DNA of 64,000 nucleotides from Molossus alvarezi. Its lineage: Eukaryota > Chordata > Mammalia > Chiroptera > Molossidae. Each line of letters starts with the position of its first letter. The first letter of the stretch is position 1. A program made the translations under genes and the position numbers. This document shows positions 33,086 to 44,063 of this stretch, piece by piece. The stretch lies in the NCBI GenBank assembly GCA_037176705.1, contig CM073889.1:103743890-103807889 (forward strand), in the 5' to 3' direction. The notes under the pieces are model-generated. The model was given only the letters and a program-made list of their open reading frames with translations. It was not told the origin of the DNA and searched no databases.

Positions 33086-33791
33086 TACTTTCTTATTATA
33101 CATCCCTTTCAACTCAAATGGGAGTAATTTCAGGACAAATAAAATAAAGTGCAACTTATATAACCAAGTAAAAGCTATATTATCTTAACAGCTGGTGCCA
33201 AAAATCATCTGAGGAAGGGAACTTATTTGTCAAAATATCTCAATAAGCATTTGTGGAAGTTGTGACTGTGCGGGGGTAGATGTCAGCAGGAAACCCAGCT
33301 GGAATAAGAGAAGGTTAGATTTTTCTGGATAAGAATGTTATAAGAATGTATGTTTTGTGCCCAAAAAGGGAGGAGAGAGGAGAAGGCTGGACAAGGGAGG
33401 AGGAGGGAGAACTGGAGAGCTAGGTTGAGGTGAGGACGCCGGAGCTGAGCCAGGGATCATTCTCCCGTGGAAGGTTACAGGTGGACGATTTAAAAACGGG
33501 CAGTCTATTGTTCAGTTTACAATTCTTTACATTAATTAGATTTATACTCTACCAAAAAATCAAATTTCAGTAAAATCTAGCACACTCATGTATTATGTTC
33601 CATCTGGATTACCAGCAGGAAGAACAGAAGTAGGTGGCTGGAAGTCGGAGAGCCACCCCGCAGAATGTAAGCCGCCTGGGCATCCTCAGAAATTTGGGAA
33701 CCTTGAGGGCCCAAGACAATTTTGGGGTGATCTCAGGAGACTGGCAGTCTTCGGGGGCATGCGGGTTACATAGTTAACAGCAAGTCCACTT
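33086..33791. other. No gene or recognisable repeat
   Basis: Unassigned DNA with a purine-rich tract at about 33365-33430 (GGAGGAGAGAGGAGAAGG type). Confidence 0.5.
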
Positions 33792-33807
33792 AAAAGGACA
33801 GTCAGTA

Positions 33808-34072
33808 GTCCTGGCCAGTTTGGCTCAGCGACTCGAGCGTCAGCAGGTTGACCGAGGAGTCTCTGGTTTGATTCTGGTAAAGGGCGTGTATGTCGTTTGC
33901 GGTTTGGTTCCTGGCCCTGGTCGGGGTCGTTCAGGAGGCAGCCAATTGATATGTCTCTCTTACATCGATGTTTCTTGCTCCCTCTCGCTCGCTCTCTCTT
34001 CCTCCCACTCTATCTGAAGATAGGTGGAAAGATATATACATATATATCCTCAGATGAGGATTAAAAAAAAAA
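33808..34072 (+). mobile_element. Ves SINE, older GAAGATA tail type
   Basis: A diverged head (GTCCTGGCCAGTTTGGCTCA), B box TGGTTTGATTCTG, TCTATCTGAAGATAGGTGG, an ATATA-rich segment, stem-loop TCCTCAGATGAGGA and an A14 tail. The approximate TSD is AAAAGGACAGTCAGTA (33792-33807) versus AAAAGGAAGTCAATA (34073-34087). Confidence 0.88.
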
Positions 34073-34304
34073 AAAAGGAAGTCAATAGACCAAGAGATGT
34101 TTCCAGTTTCAGCATGGTGTAGATAGCTACATTTGGAGGGACAAACAAAAGACCTCAGGGTGCAGATTATTAAGGAGTTTTAGGCATATTTGAAACACAC
34201 TCTTAAACTGTTGACATGGACATAGAAGGGGGTCCTCCTTTACATGGTATTGGCCTGAGTACACCAGGAACTTGCCGTGGTGGGTCATTTCTGAATTGCC
34301 TTTA

Positions 34305-34620
34305 TTTATGTTTAAAATAGATTTTTTTAAAAGCAGTTTTAGGTTCACAGTTAAATTGAGCAGAGAATTCCCACATACTACCCTCACCACACACATACAC
34401 AGCCTCCCCCACTATCAACGTCCTCTACCAGAACATGCGTTTGTTTCAGTAGATAAACCTACATTGACACATCATTATCATCCCAAGTCCATAGATTACA
34501 TCAAGGTTCACTTTTGGTGAATCTCCTTTACTTTTAACCCACAAGCTTCTATCATATCACTGGGTCCACTGAGTCACCTGCCCCGTAGCATGATGCGATG
34601 ATGAGATGCCCTGTCTCCAC
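34305..34620 (-). mobile_element. Old LINE-1 3' region fragment
   Basis: TTTTAGGTTCACAGTTAAAT, CAGCCTCCCCCACTATCAAC and CATCCCAAGTCCATAGATTA match the same old L1 3' region seen at 13080-13290. Confidence 0.65.
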
Positions 34621-36119
34621 ACACATGCCTGGCTAGGCTGATGACCACATCTCAAATACAGCATTTCTCAGCAGGTGACCCTTCTCAGCTTGACATTAAT
34701 ACACTCATTCATATTACACACATTTTCAAAGAGAAAGCCGTTTATATAGAGCAGAGAAGGCTGGGGAAGGTAGGGAGCAAACACACATACCTCACTGTTC
34801 TAAAATGCTGACATCAAGATCCAGGGCACAGCTATTAGTTTAGTAACGGATCACAGACAGAGGATGCTGGAAGCTTGAACAGAAGGAGAAACATTATTAC
34901 AACTGTGTCCTCAGGATCTGGCTTTTCATTAAATATCAGCCTGAAATAAATCAATTCTATCACATTCTTCTTTTTTTGCCTCTGGGCTAGTTTTTACAGG
35001 ATCCATAATAATCTTATAACACTTAGTATTTTTACTGACGCTACAGGAAACAGGTGTTTATCCTCCTTGCAAAATGCTGTTTTAACATAGGTGCAGATTT
35101 CCGAGTTTAATGTGATTTTGTGTTATTCTATTATGAGTGAGGGATATCCAATTACACACTTCCTTTTTCAATCTTCCCCGGGACTGTGTGGGAAATAGTT
35201 CATTCACTGGTGGTTTGGCCCTGGCCACCAAGATCCAGCTCAATCCCCTTTCATGTGTTAATACTGACTGATTCCACATTAAATGGCTTAGGGGCCTTGG
35301 CTCTGCTGTTGCCATGACCACTAATGCTTTGTGTTGTTGAAACTCACATTTAACTTCAATTCTGATGCTGTCATCTTGCAGTCAATCCCCAGCAAGCTTC
35401 CTTTTGTGTGGGCTTTGTGAAGCTTACACGCCTGAATAAAACTGGTAGAAACACGTGCTCGACACACACACATTAGGAACATCAGCTTCTGGGCACCATC
35501 CACCTGAAGGTATTGCTGTGTCAAAAAGGTTTTATTCTGGAGCTTTCTTTCAGAATATTAGTCTGATGGTTGATCTTGTCTCTTCTTGGTGGACTTTTAC
35601 TGAGTGGTGTAGTTTGACATGTACTGAAACCCCTAGGAAGCACTTCGTAGGTAACCTTCTAGGGGACGGTGCAATTCTGACTGACTGGCTCCATCAAGGA
35701 CAGTTGGCATTTTTTGTACCCCTTCAAAAATGGCTCAAAAGCTTAGATTGAACTAAAATTTTTGTCTAGAACAACAAAGTGCAAAATAAAAATAATTTTA
35801 TACGTACATTGTTTTTCAGTACAAAATAGAAAACACTTTCATAAATTATTTTATTATTATTTTAAAAAGAAAACCAACATGGTCAGGGAAAGCTCCCTGC
35901 TTTAGAAGGGACAAGGAAAGAGAACATTATTCCCAAATCCATATAAAAGCAGAGGAATGTTAGCGAAGGAGTGTCTGCTGCCACCTGCTGGTAGCAGGCA
36001 AGGAGGTCCTCGACCTTGCTTTAATTGTACTATGCAAATCCTTATGAGGACCCCCAGCTGGTTAAGTGAGGGTGTACTTAAATTAGCCTCAGTTAGTTTA
36101 CTTTCTCTTTCTCTTGATT
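34621..36119. other. No gene or recognisable repeat
   Basis: Unassigned, mostly AT-rich DNA without landmarks. Confidence 0.5.
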
Positions 36120-36135
36120 TCTAGATTTTTATATT

Positions 36136-37521
36136 CTTTTTGGTTTTCTTTCATTTTTAAATTTTTATTTTACTTGGGACTCTCTGTGCCTCTTGAACTT
36201 GAATGCCTTCTTCCTTCACCAAATTAGGGAAGTTTTCTGTCACTATTTTTTTAAATATATTCTCTATCCCTTGCTCATTTTCTTCTTCTTCAGGGACTCC
36301 TATGATGCGAATATTATTACGTTTCCAGTTGTCCCACAGTTCTCTTAAGCTGTCTTCCTGTTTTTTAATCGTTTTTTCCTTTGGGTTTTCTGATTGATTG
36401 ATTTTTTCTACCCTGTCTTCTAATTCACTGATCCGGTCCTCAGCTTCCTCTACTCTGCTTTTTAAACCTTCCAATGAGTTTTTCATTTCTGATATGTCAT
36501 TTTTTATCTCTTCTTGATGGTTTTTAATTTCCAATTGGCTTATTTTCAGCGTCTCTATGTCCTTACTCATGCTGGTGAGCTTCCTCAAGATCATGGCTCT
36601 GAATTCTAGCTCTGTTAACATGCCTAACTGCTCCACATTGATCTCATCTTCGGTGGAGGTCTCTTACTCTTTCATTTGGCTTCTGTTTCTGTGTTTCACC
36701 ATTTTGACTGTCTCAGTGGGCTTTGGAGCCTGCCAAGTTTTCCCTGTGGGTGTTGATGTTCTGCTGTTTGTGGCTCCCTCTCCTGTGTTTAGATGAGCGA
36801 GGGAGGACCCACGTTAAACACCGCTGTCAGGTCTTACTTTCCTGGTTAAAGTTGCTAGCCCAGGAAAGGTACTGTTATCCTCTAGCTTTTTGCCTGGAGG
36901 CTAGCAGTGGAGGTTACTTGATGAGTTTTGGGTTGTCAATTGATTGAAAAACTCCCTCAGGTGCTCAGCATAAGGGGATTTCCGAGGGTGGGGCAGAGGC
37001 TGATTGTTAACGAGCCTCAATCAGCACTTCAATGGCCACAGGGTGGGGTTGGATCTCCAAGGGAGGAGCTTCTGCCTCTCCCCAGAGCCCTGGGAAGGAG
37101 CAAGATGACCACTGTCCTGCGTGGCAGCAACTCAGCAAAAGCTCCGAGTGCCCTCCAAACCCCACGTGTCCCCTCACAGTTCCAGTCCAGTCTGCCCTCC
37201 CTCTGCCGGAGCCCAAGGTGAGTGGCTGTGGCTGTTTCAGCCTCTGTCCCGGCTGCGCTGTGGGGCCGCCTGGGAGTGTGACCCGAGGGCGCTGCTCCCA
37301 GCTGAGGCCGCTGCCGAGCTGCCGACCATGGGCTCCCAGCCCCGTCTCGCGCCTTCGCAAGCCTACCGGGATGGAGTCAGTGTCCCTCGTTGTATGGTCC
37401 TCGCAAGCTGCTTTTCTGTTGGTTTTTCCCGTCGATTTGTCTGTGTTATAGTTGTGATTCCAGTTTGGTTCTGGGAGACGGTCCGTGTAGCTCCGTCTAC
37501 TCCGCCGCCATCTTGGAATCC
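36136..37521 (-). mobile_element. L1/HAL1-type 5'UTR plus truncated ORF1
   Basis: On the minus strand a GC-rich 5'UTR starts near 37521 (ATTCCAAGATGGCGGCGGAG) and runs to about 36703, followed by ORF1. ORF1 ends abruptly near 36163 in an A-rich stretch, with no RNA-binding C-terminus, no ORF2 and no L1 3'UTR. A candidate imperfect TSD is TCTAGATTTTTATATT (36120-36135) and TCTAATTTTTTATTTT (37522-37537). The 3' loss is unusual for L1, which normally loses its 5' end. Premature polyadenylation or a later deletion could explain it. Confidence 0.75.
36157..36702 (-). pseudogene. L1 ORF1 (ORF1p) fragment with early stop
   Basis: It encodes the N-terminal two-thirds of the L1 RNA-binding protein. 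From the ATG at 36702 the frame meets TAA at 36664-36666 after twelve codons. The same frame then stays open for roughly 160 codons with a heptad-rich coiled coil (EMKNSLEGLKSRVEEAEDRI) and the start of the RRM-like region (NIRIIGVPEEE, ENFPNLVKE, VQEAQRVP). It ends where A-rich DNA begins. ORF1p normally trimerises and coats L1 RNA. This copy cannot make a complete protein. Confidence 0.85.
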
Positions 37522-37537
37522 TCTAATTTTTTATTTT

Positions 37538-38024
37538 AGCTGGTCTGGACCCATGAGATTTTAGAGCTTCCCAATTGACTTGCTGACCAATGAAAGTCTT
37601 CTTTACGGTGTCATTCCTTGGCTTGAAGATCTTGACTAAAAATGCGTCCACTTCTTTCAACTCTTGTGTTTGTGTCTACAAAAGTTTACCCCTTGATAAG
37701 ACTGGTTGATAGTGAATGCCACATGTTAAGCAATGAGTAATTGCATTGTATTATAAGTAATCACTAATTGTTGGTGTCATTGACCAAATTGTCTCATATC
37801 ACACTGGTCTGGGCACAGAGGATCCAGCAGGTGCTGCCGAAAGTGAGTGCCAAGAATCTGATGGCATCCTTGGAACATTGGAAGTTTGGAATTGTGATCA
37901 AATTAATCATAATATTTAATAATTATTATGATCAATATTGTTTGCCATTTTTTAATATTTTGCCAAGGAAGGACCCTTGACAAAAATGAATCAGAGCTAC
38001 CAATATTATCATTATTTTATAAGA
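37538..38024. other. No gene or recognisable repeat
   Basis: Unassigned AT-rich DNA between two retroelements. Confidence 0.5.
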
Positions 38025-38038
38025 AAAAGGGGCTTTTT

Positions 38039-38275
38039 TAAAAATCCTCACCTGAGGATACTTTTGCATTTTTTGTTCAGATAGAGTGGAAGGGAGAGAG
38101 AGAGAGAGAGAGAGACATCGACGTGAAAGGGACACATCGAGTGGTTGCCACCCGCACAACCCATCCAGTGCCAGGGACAAACTGTAACCAAGGTACATGC
38201 CCTTAGTGGGAACCAATCCTGGGTCTCTCTGGACGGCAGGCCGATGCTTAACCACTGAGCCAAACCGGCCAGGGC
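38039..38275 (-). mobile_element. Ves SINE, full length, young type
   Basis: A minus-strand Ves with a head end GAGCCAAACCGGCCAGGGC, a shortened GGGAACCAATCCTGGG B-box region and the stem-loop at the left. The TSD AAAAGGGGCTTTTT is a perfect 14 bp at 38025-38038 and 38276-38289. Confidence 0.95.
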
Positions 38276-38289
38276 AAAAGGGGCTTTTT

Positions 38290-39084
38290 AACAACCAAAA
38301 AAGTAAAAGAAATATAGTCTCCAAAAAGGAAATTAAATTAAGATGAAAAAAATGGATATGTTTAGTTTACCAAAATTCACCAGTTTTTCTAAGACACCAG
38401 AAGTTAGTAAAGCATCACTATGGACCCACTTCTAAGACAAAAGGAACTATAACAGGAATGTAGGATGTAGATGGAAAGGTCTCAAATAGGAATGGGGTAA
38501 AAACCCACAGACAGGTAGGGAACTCTGCTATGTGACGGGGTGCCCAGTCAGAGACAGCTAGTACTCAGAGAGGCAGGTTGATTCAGCACCATGAACGGTA
38601 GATGGGCTACTGTAAAGACAAACTAGCAAGAGGCTTCAGGCCCAACTGTAGCACTGGGATTGGTACAGAGGAGACAGCATACAAATAGTTGAGCAATTTA
38701 TACATGTGAAAGTCATAGAATTCAGAGGATGGTCTTTTTTGGGGGGGAGGGGGGTGCATAGGTTGCTTATAATATCGGAAACAAAAAACAAACAAACAAA
38801 ACAACTGTTGACCCCGTCTCCACAAGAGATCGGCATATACCATACAGATGTACTTGCCATCTGGCAAGTTGTTACCATCTGTACTTTTTTTGCAGTTTTT
38901 ATGGATAAAATGCCGACCTACGAATAATGTGACATAAGATCATTTCTGGATTTTACCTATATTGTCAGAATAACTGTTTTTTGTTTTTTTCTTGTCACAC
39001 TTGATTGTATTGAGTGTGTGATGAAAAGACAAGATCAGGTTTTATGGGTAATATTCATCAGTGCTCTGGCTTAACTACATGAAT
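38290..39084. other. No gene or recognisable repeat
   Basis: Unassigned DNA with a G-rich run near 38740-38752. Confidence 0.5.
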
Positions 39085-39679
39085 GAGCTAATTAGTTTTT
39101 TTTGTTTTTTGTTTTGGCTTGGAATATCTTTTTTTTTTTAAACTCATCTTTGTTGAATGTATTATAGATGTTTCCCTTTTTTTCCTCATAGACCCCCTCC
39201 TCCCCATTTCTGCCCCCTCCTGCCTTCCCCACACTATTGTTGGTGCCTATTGGTTATGCATATATGCATAGAAGTTCTTTGGTTTATCTCATCCCCTCCC
39301 TCCCTCTTTCCCTTTGAGGCTCATCAGTCCAATAACCAATTTGTACTTCTTAATTCCTTCATCTTTTTCCCTCCCTTCCCCCCCCCAACTCCCACCCATC
39401 TAGCAAGCAACAAAAAGTTATCTGTATCTATGAGTTTGTTTCTGTTCTGCTTGCTCATTTTGGATTCAATTGTTGATAGATATGTATTATTTGCTATTTT
39501 ATTGTTCATATTTTTGTTCTTCACCTTCAAGAAGTCCCTTCAACATTTTATATAATACTGGTTTGGTGGTGATGAATTCCTTTAGCTTTTTCTTTAGCTT
39601 TTTCTTGTCTGGGAAACTCTTGATATGTCCATCAATTCTAAATGATAGCTTTGCAGGATACACTAATCTTGGTTATAGG

Positions 39680-40440
39680 TCATTGCTTTTCATGACCTGA
39701 ATACCTCTTGCCACTCCTTTTGGCCTTCAAAGTTTCTTTTGAGAAATCAGCTGACAGTCTTATGGGAGCTCCTTTGTAGGTAACAAACTGCTTTTCTCTC
39801 ACTGCTTTTAAAATTCTCTTTATATTTAACCTTTGGCATTTTGATGATGATGTGTCTTGGTATAAACCACTTTGGGTTCAACTTGTATGGGACTCTCTGT
39901 GCTTCCTGAACTTGTATGTCTGCTTCCTTCACCAAGTTAGGAAAGTTTTCTGTCATTATTGTTTTAAATAGTTTTTTAATTTCTTGCTCTCTCTCTTCTC
40001 CTTCAGGCACCCTTATGATGCAAATGTTGACACACTTGAAGTTGTCCCAGAGGCTCCTTACACTATCTTCATTTTTTTGGACTCTTTTTTCTTTTTTGCT
40101 ATTCTAGTTGGGCGTTTTCTGCTTCCTTATATTCCAAGTCGATGGTTTGCTTCTTGGCTTTACCTACTCTACTATTGATTCCCTGTAAATTATTCTTTAT
40201 TTTAGTTAGTGCATCCTTAATTTCTGACTGGCCCTTTCTTACGTTGTTGATGTTCTCACTAAGTTCCTCAGAGATCTCCTTACGTTTTTTGAAGGTCTTA
40301 CTAAGTCCTTTGGATGTCTCACCAAGTTCCCTGAGCAACCTTATAACCTGTGTTCTGAACTCTGCATCTGTTAGATTGCTTATCTCCATTTTGTTTAGTT
40401 CTTTTCCTGGAGTTTTGTTATTTTCTTTCATTCAGGACAT
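39680..40440 (-). pseudogene. HAL1 ORF1 (ORF1p-like), disrupted
   Basis: The likely start (ATG TCC at about 40442) is followed at once by TGA, plausibly a deaminated CGA, then ATGAAAGAAAAT. A coiled-coil half stays open (motifs LTDAEFRTQVIRLL and SEIKDALTKIKNNLQG) until a TAG after NAQLE near 40102. A frameshift then separates it from the RRM-like part (VPEGEEREQEIKKLF, TENFPNLVKEADIQVQEAQ, PRHIIIKMPKV) at 40010-39747. Compared with the ORF1 at 36157-36702, this one reaches further into the RNA-binding domain. There is no functional product. Confidence 0.8.
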
Positions 40441-41280
40441 GTTTCTTTGTCTCCTTATTTTGGCTGCTTCCCTGTGATTGTTTCTATGTATTAGGCAGAG
40501 TTGCTATGTCTCCAAGGCTTCGTAGGGTAGCCTACTGTTGTAGGTGTCCTGTAGGATCCAGTGGCACAGCCTCCCTGATCACCCCAGCTGGGCCCTCGCA
40601 GTGTACCTCTAGTGTGTACTGTACACCCTTCTCTTGTAATTGAGTCTTGATTGCTGTTGGCACCTCATTGGGAGGGGTTTACTCAGGCTGGTCAGCTTCA
40701 AGGACTAGCTGTGCCCACTAACTACTGACCTCTGACTACCTTGGAGGATCAGCTGTGTAGGGGCCCACCACACAGAGCAAGACTTACTTCAGCAGGGCTC
40801 TGGTACCCACTGAGTCCACTCATTGAGTGTGTCACTGATGGAGGTGGTTGGGTGGTGGTGTTTTGTTGTGGTCTGAAGTTGTCCACCAGGTGTGCTGGCT
40901 CTGAGGCAAGGTCAGCCACTTCCTGTGCTCTATCCAGGGCATAAGCTGCAAAGTGATCTGCAGATGGCTGCTTCTTGTGCTGGGCTTGGAGGTGTCCAGG
41001 AAGAGCCAAGGTATGAACCAAGGCTGGCTGCTTCTAGTGCCAGGCCTGGGGCCACTTAACGAGAGGTATGGGGGTCGCTGAGACTGGCCCTCTTGAGCCC
41101 TGGCTCCACACCACTCTTGGGAGCCACTGGGGTGCACAGGTCTGTCTGGAACCCCAGCTCCATACCACTCTTGTGGGCTGCTGTGTCGCACAGGGCCCTG
41201 TGGAGCCCCCTGTCCAGCCACTGGTGTTTGGGGAGTGCTGCTGCCCCGTGGAGCTCAGCTCCTGCTCAGCCTTTGCTGTA

Positions 41281-41300
41281 GTTTTTTTTTTTTTTTTTTT
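41281..41300. repeat. T20 run within HAL1 5'UTR
   Basis: A homopolymer followed by a G-rich stretch (GGTGGGGGGGGG) in the HAL1 5' region. Confidence 0.9.
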
Positions 41301-42145
41301 TGGTGGGGGGGGGATAGTTTTCTGCTGCTGGTCTATGCTTCTGTTGCCTGGGGATGGATGTCTGCTCCCTAGCCTCTGTCGCTGGGGGTATATTTCAACT
41401 CTGATCTGGCTGCTGCTGCGGGGGCTGGTGCTGGGCTCCCGGCCGTCTGCGGTTTCCGCAACCAGCACCTTGGCAGCTCCACTACTGTGCACAGGTCTGT
41501 GTTGACACAGGGTGTCCACTGGCCCGATGGTGCCAGGTGCACTGGTGGGCTCAGGCACCAGATGCTGCTTGTTTGAGAGATTTTAGGAAACTCTGAAGCA
41601 GGATCTGAGACAGGCCAATCCTATGGTAAAGCCTTTGGAAATAGCTTGGGTGGACCTGAAAGTTGGGTGGGGCAGGGCCTTGGGAGTCAGCAGGGCGGGG
41701 CTACCCCTGTGAGCCGGGTTGCTGGAGTCCCAGATATGGCAGCTGTCTGCTGCCCTGGGAAGGGCTCACCAAAGGAACAACAGCCTCCACCAGCACTTCT
41801 GTCCAGGAGAAAGCCCCCTCTCCAGCCCTCGTCTGGAGGCCAAACAGCTCAGTTCTTCCCTGTTGCCCCTCAAGCTGCCTCCCCTTGGAGCTCAGAGGGA
41901 GCCGGTCTGAGTAAGTCCGCGCACGGGCCCTTTAAGAGGAGCTGCTGGGGCTCCGGCCCCCTCAGCCTCCCTGAGCCTCAGTTCCCGCTGGTTTTTCCAG
42001 CCAGAAGTTATGGGGATTCTCTTCCTGGCACTGGAACCCTGAGCAGGGCGCCTGGTGTGGGACAGGGACCCCTCAGTCCTCAGGGAGGACCTTCCCAGGT
42101 GAGGTGCCCCCCTGATTCTTATCCGCCACACGTGGGTGTGGGACG

Positions 42146-42284
42146 CGCCCCTCGCGCCTGCGCCCCTCGCGCCTGCGCCCCTCGCGCCTGCGCCCCTCGC
42201 GCCTGCGCCCCTCGCGCCTGCGCCCCTCGCGCCTGCGCCCCTCGCGCCTGCGCCCCTCGCGCCTGCGCCCCTCGCGCCTGCGCC
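42146..42284. repeat. 15-bp CpG-rich minisatellite, 9 perfect copies, in HAL1 5'UTR
   Basis: The unit CGCCCCTCGCGCCTG repeats nine times without a single change (42146-42280), plus a partial copy. Each unit has three CpGs and holds GCGCCTGCGC across the junction, one base from the NRF1 palindrome core GCGCATGCGC. The array lies about 150 bp inside the HAL1 5' end, where LINE promoters reside. Open frames through it (Pro-Arg-Ala-Cys-Ala repeats, plus strand) are by-products. Confidence 0.95.
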
Positions 42285-42446
42285 GGCCTGGATGCAGCTC
42301 CTTTAGTCCCGTAGTTGTAGGCCTTCCATTCAGACGGTTCTGCACGATGGTTGTGCTGTGGTTTAGCTGTAGCTTCGATGTGGTTGTGGGAGGACGGACA
42401 CCGCGTTTACCTGCGCTGCCACCTTTCTGTGGAGCTAATTGGTTTT

Positions 42447-42628
42447 AAAGGAAGTTGTCCTGCGGGGATTCCAGAGAAAGTGCCCGCGCTCAGCAGCATT
42501 AGTTGGTTAGAAGAAATATAATTGAGTAAATAACTTTTTTAATAGAAATTAATGTTGGAAAATGAAATCACTTTATATTGAGGAGGTGCTGATAACTAGT
42601 CATTAAGGAAAACTAATGTTTTCGTTCA
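42447..42628. other. Short unassigned spacer
   Basis: Non-repetitive DNA between the HAL1 target site and the next Ves. Confidence 0.5.
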
Positions 42629-42640
42629 GTTTGCAGATAC

Positions 42641-42851
42641 ATTTTTGTGGGTTTTTTTGTTGTTATGAATCCTCACCCAAGGATATTTTTTCCCACTGAT
42701 TTTTGGAGAGAGGGAGAGAGGAGATAGAGAGAAACATTGATGTGAGAGAGACACATTGACGGCCTCCCATACGGCCCCTACACGCACCCAGACCAGGGCC
42801 AGGGTTCGAACCTGTGAACCTCTAACCACTGAGCCACGCTGGCCAGGGCTG
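42641..42851 (-). mobile_element. Ves SINE with internally deleted tRNA head
   Basis: The TSD GTTTGCAGATAC is perfect (42629-42640 and 42852-42863). In reverse the head passes straight from GGCTCAGTGGTTAGAGG to TTCACAGGTTCGAACC, losing about 28 nt of the anticodon-arm region, so the A and B boxes lie much closer together. The tail holds both AAAAATCAGTGGG (classical-like) and the stem-loop TCCTTGGGTGAGGA. Confidence 0.92.
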
Positions 42852-42863
42852 GTTTGCAGATAC

Positions 42864-43599
42864 CTTTATTTTCATACATTAAATTATGTAGCTAACGGAA
42901 TTCTTTTATTTTTTACACTAGAAAAGAAGGAAGCAAGTTTAGGCCTGCCATCACAATCACAATCTTATTAAACAAAAAGAACCAATATGTTAAATCACGG
43001 GAGAACATGTTTCTTGATAGTTTCCCATTATTTTTTATCTAAGATCTGAATAGACAGACTTTCTTTTTAAAAGATGCTTTTGCTTCCATCCTAGCTCTAA
43101 GTTTCTTACATAGTTTGCATCAATCACACTTTTAATTATCTTTACCTTATCAACAAAAGACATTTGGTGAGTCTGAGGAAATAAAACCCACAAAACTGAA
43201 TACCAACCAAAATTCCAAATTAACTTATTCTGAGGGTTCTTTTGGACATTTTAATTTGTTCTGTATTTTGAGAAATAAGCAAACCTAAAATTATTTTGAA
43301 CAGCAACTTTTAAGACTCTGTCATTAGTAAGTTGGATTAAGACTGAGAACTAGCACAATCAATGCAAGTGACTTGAGAAGAAAAATGATCTGATTATCAT
43401 AAGTAGGCTTAAAAGTTAGGAGAAATTCACTCAGTGTTTTAGAGATTCACTGAGAATGATCGAATTCAGTTTATAGCTTAATTTTATTATTTTACAATTT
43501 GTAGGATTAAAATGGAGTGTTTATAATTTACCTCAGTTACCCTTCTGAATATTATTTTTATTATATATTTATGTGTATTTCACTTAAAATTTCCGTAAG
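42864..43599. other. No gene or recognisable repeat
   Basis: AT-rich unassigned DNA. Confidence 0.5.
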
Positions 43600-43870
43600 G
43601 TGTCTCTTGTCATACCAACTCAAGAAGAGTCTGGAGGCTTTGCTAGAAATCAATAATAGAGATTTATTCAAGGGTCTTTGCAAACTGGGAACCAAGACCC
43701 AGAAATGTTTCAAAGAAGAAATATAAAAGTTAAAAGTTCTCACAGTAAAAAGCACATTCTTGAGAAGCATTGGTCTTCTTTCTTAGCCCTAAGATTGGTC
43801 CAGGAAGATTACCAGTCAGACATCAGGCAGTCAGGGTGATGGGTGCCAGGTGTTCAGAAGATCAGCGTCA

Positions 43871-43958
43871 GGTGGTCTGGTCAGTTACGGTGGTCTGGTC
43901 AGTTACGGTGGTCTGGTCAGTTACAGTGGTCTGGACAGTTACGGTGGTCTGGATAATG
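43871..43958. repeat. 18-bp minisatellite, about 5 copies
   Basis: The unit GGTGGTCTGGTCAGTTAC occurs at 43871-43888, 43889-43906 and 43907-43924 (perfect), at 43925-43942 (two changes), and partly from 43943. Confidence 0.95.
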
Positions 43959-44063
43959 TATCCAGGTGGAGGTACAGGTGAGTCCTTTAGGGGGTATTAA
44001 GGTGGCCTGAATACGTGATCGCTTCAGGGGATAATTAGAGGGTTACGCGGAGGTCCAGACATA

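Larger units (their letters stand above)
39100..42431 (-). mobile_element. Full-length HAL1 (half-L1) element
   Basis: A complete minus-strand ORF1-only LINE of about 3.3 kb. From the right it has a GC-rich 5'UTR (about 42431-40440) that includes a 15-bp repeat array, an ORF1 remnant (about 40440-39680), HAL1-type downstream sequence (CATGACCTGAATACCTCTTG, GAGAAATCAGCTGACAGTCT) and an L1-like 3'UTR (39500-39140), then A-rich tails. There is no ORF2. The TSD is GAGCTAATTAGTTTT (39085-39099) and GAGCTAATTGGTTTT (42432-42446), with one mismatch. HAL1 elements depend on L1 ORF2 protein. This copy is dead because ORF1 is broken. Confidence 0.85.

Noticed and set aside
37007..37564. Overlapping 117-147 codon frames on both strands
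   Set aside because: They fall in the GC-rich L1-type 5'UTR, where few stops occur by chance.
41646..42314. 222-codon plus-strand frame with PRACA repeats
   Set aside because: It is the antisense of the HAL1 5'UTR. Its repetitive end is just the 15-bp minisatellite, whose length (a multiple of three) keeps any frame open.
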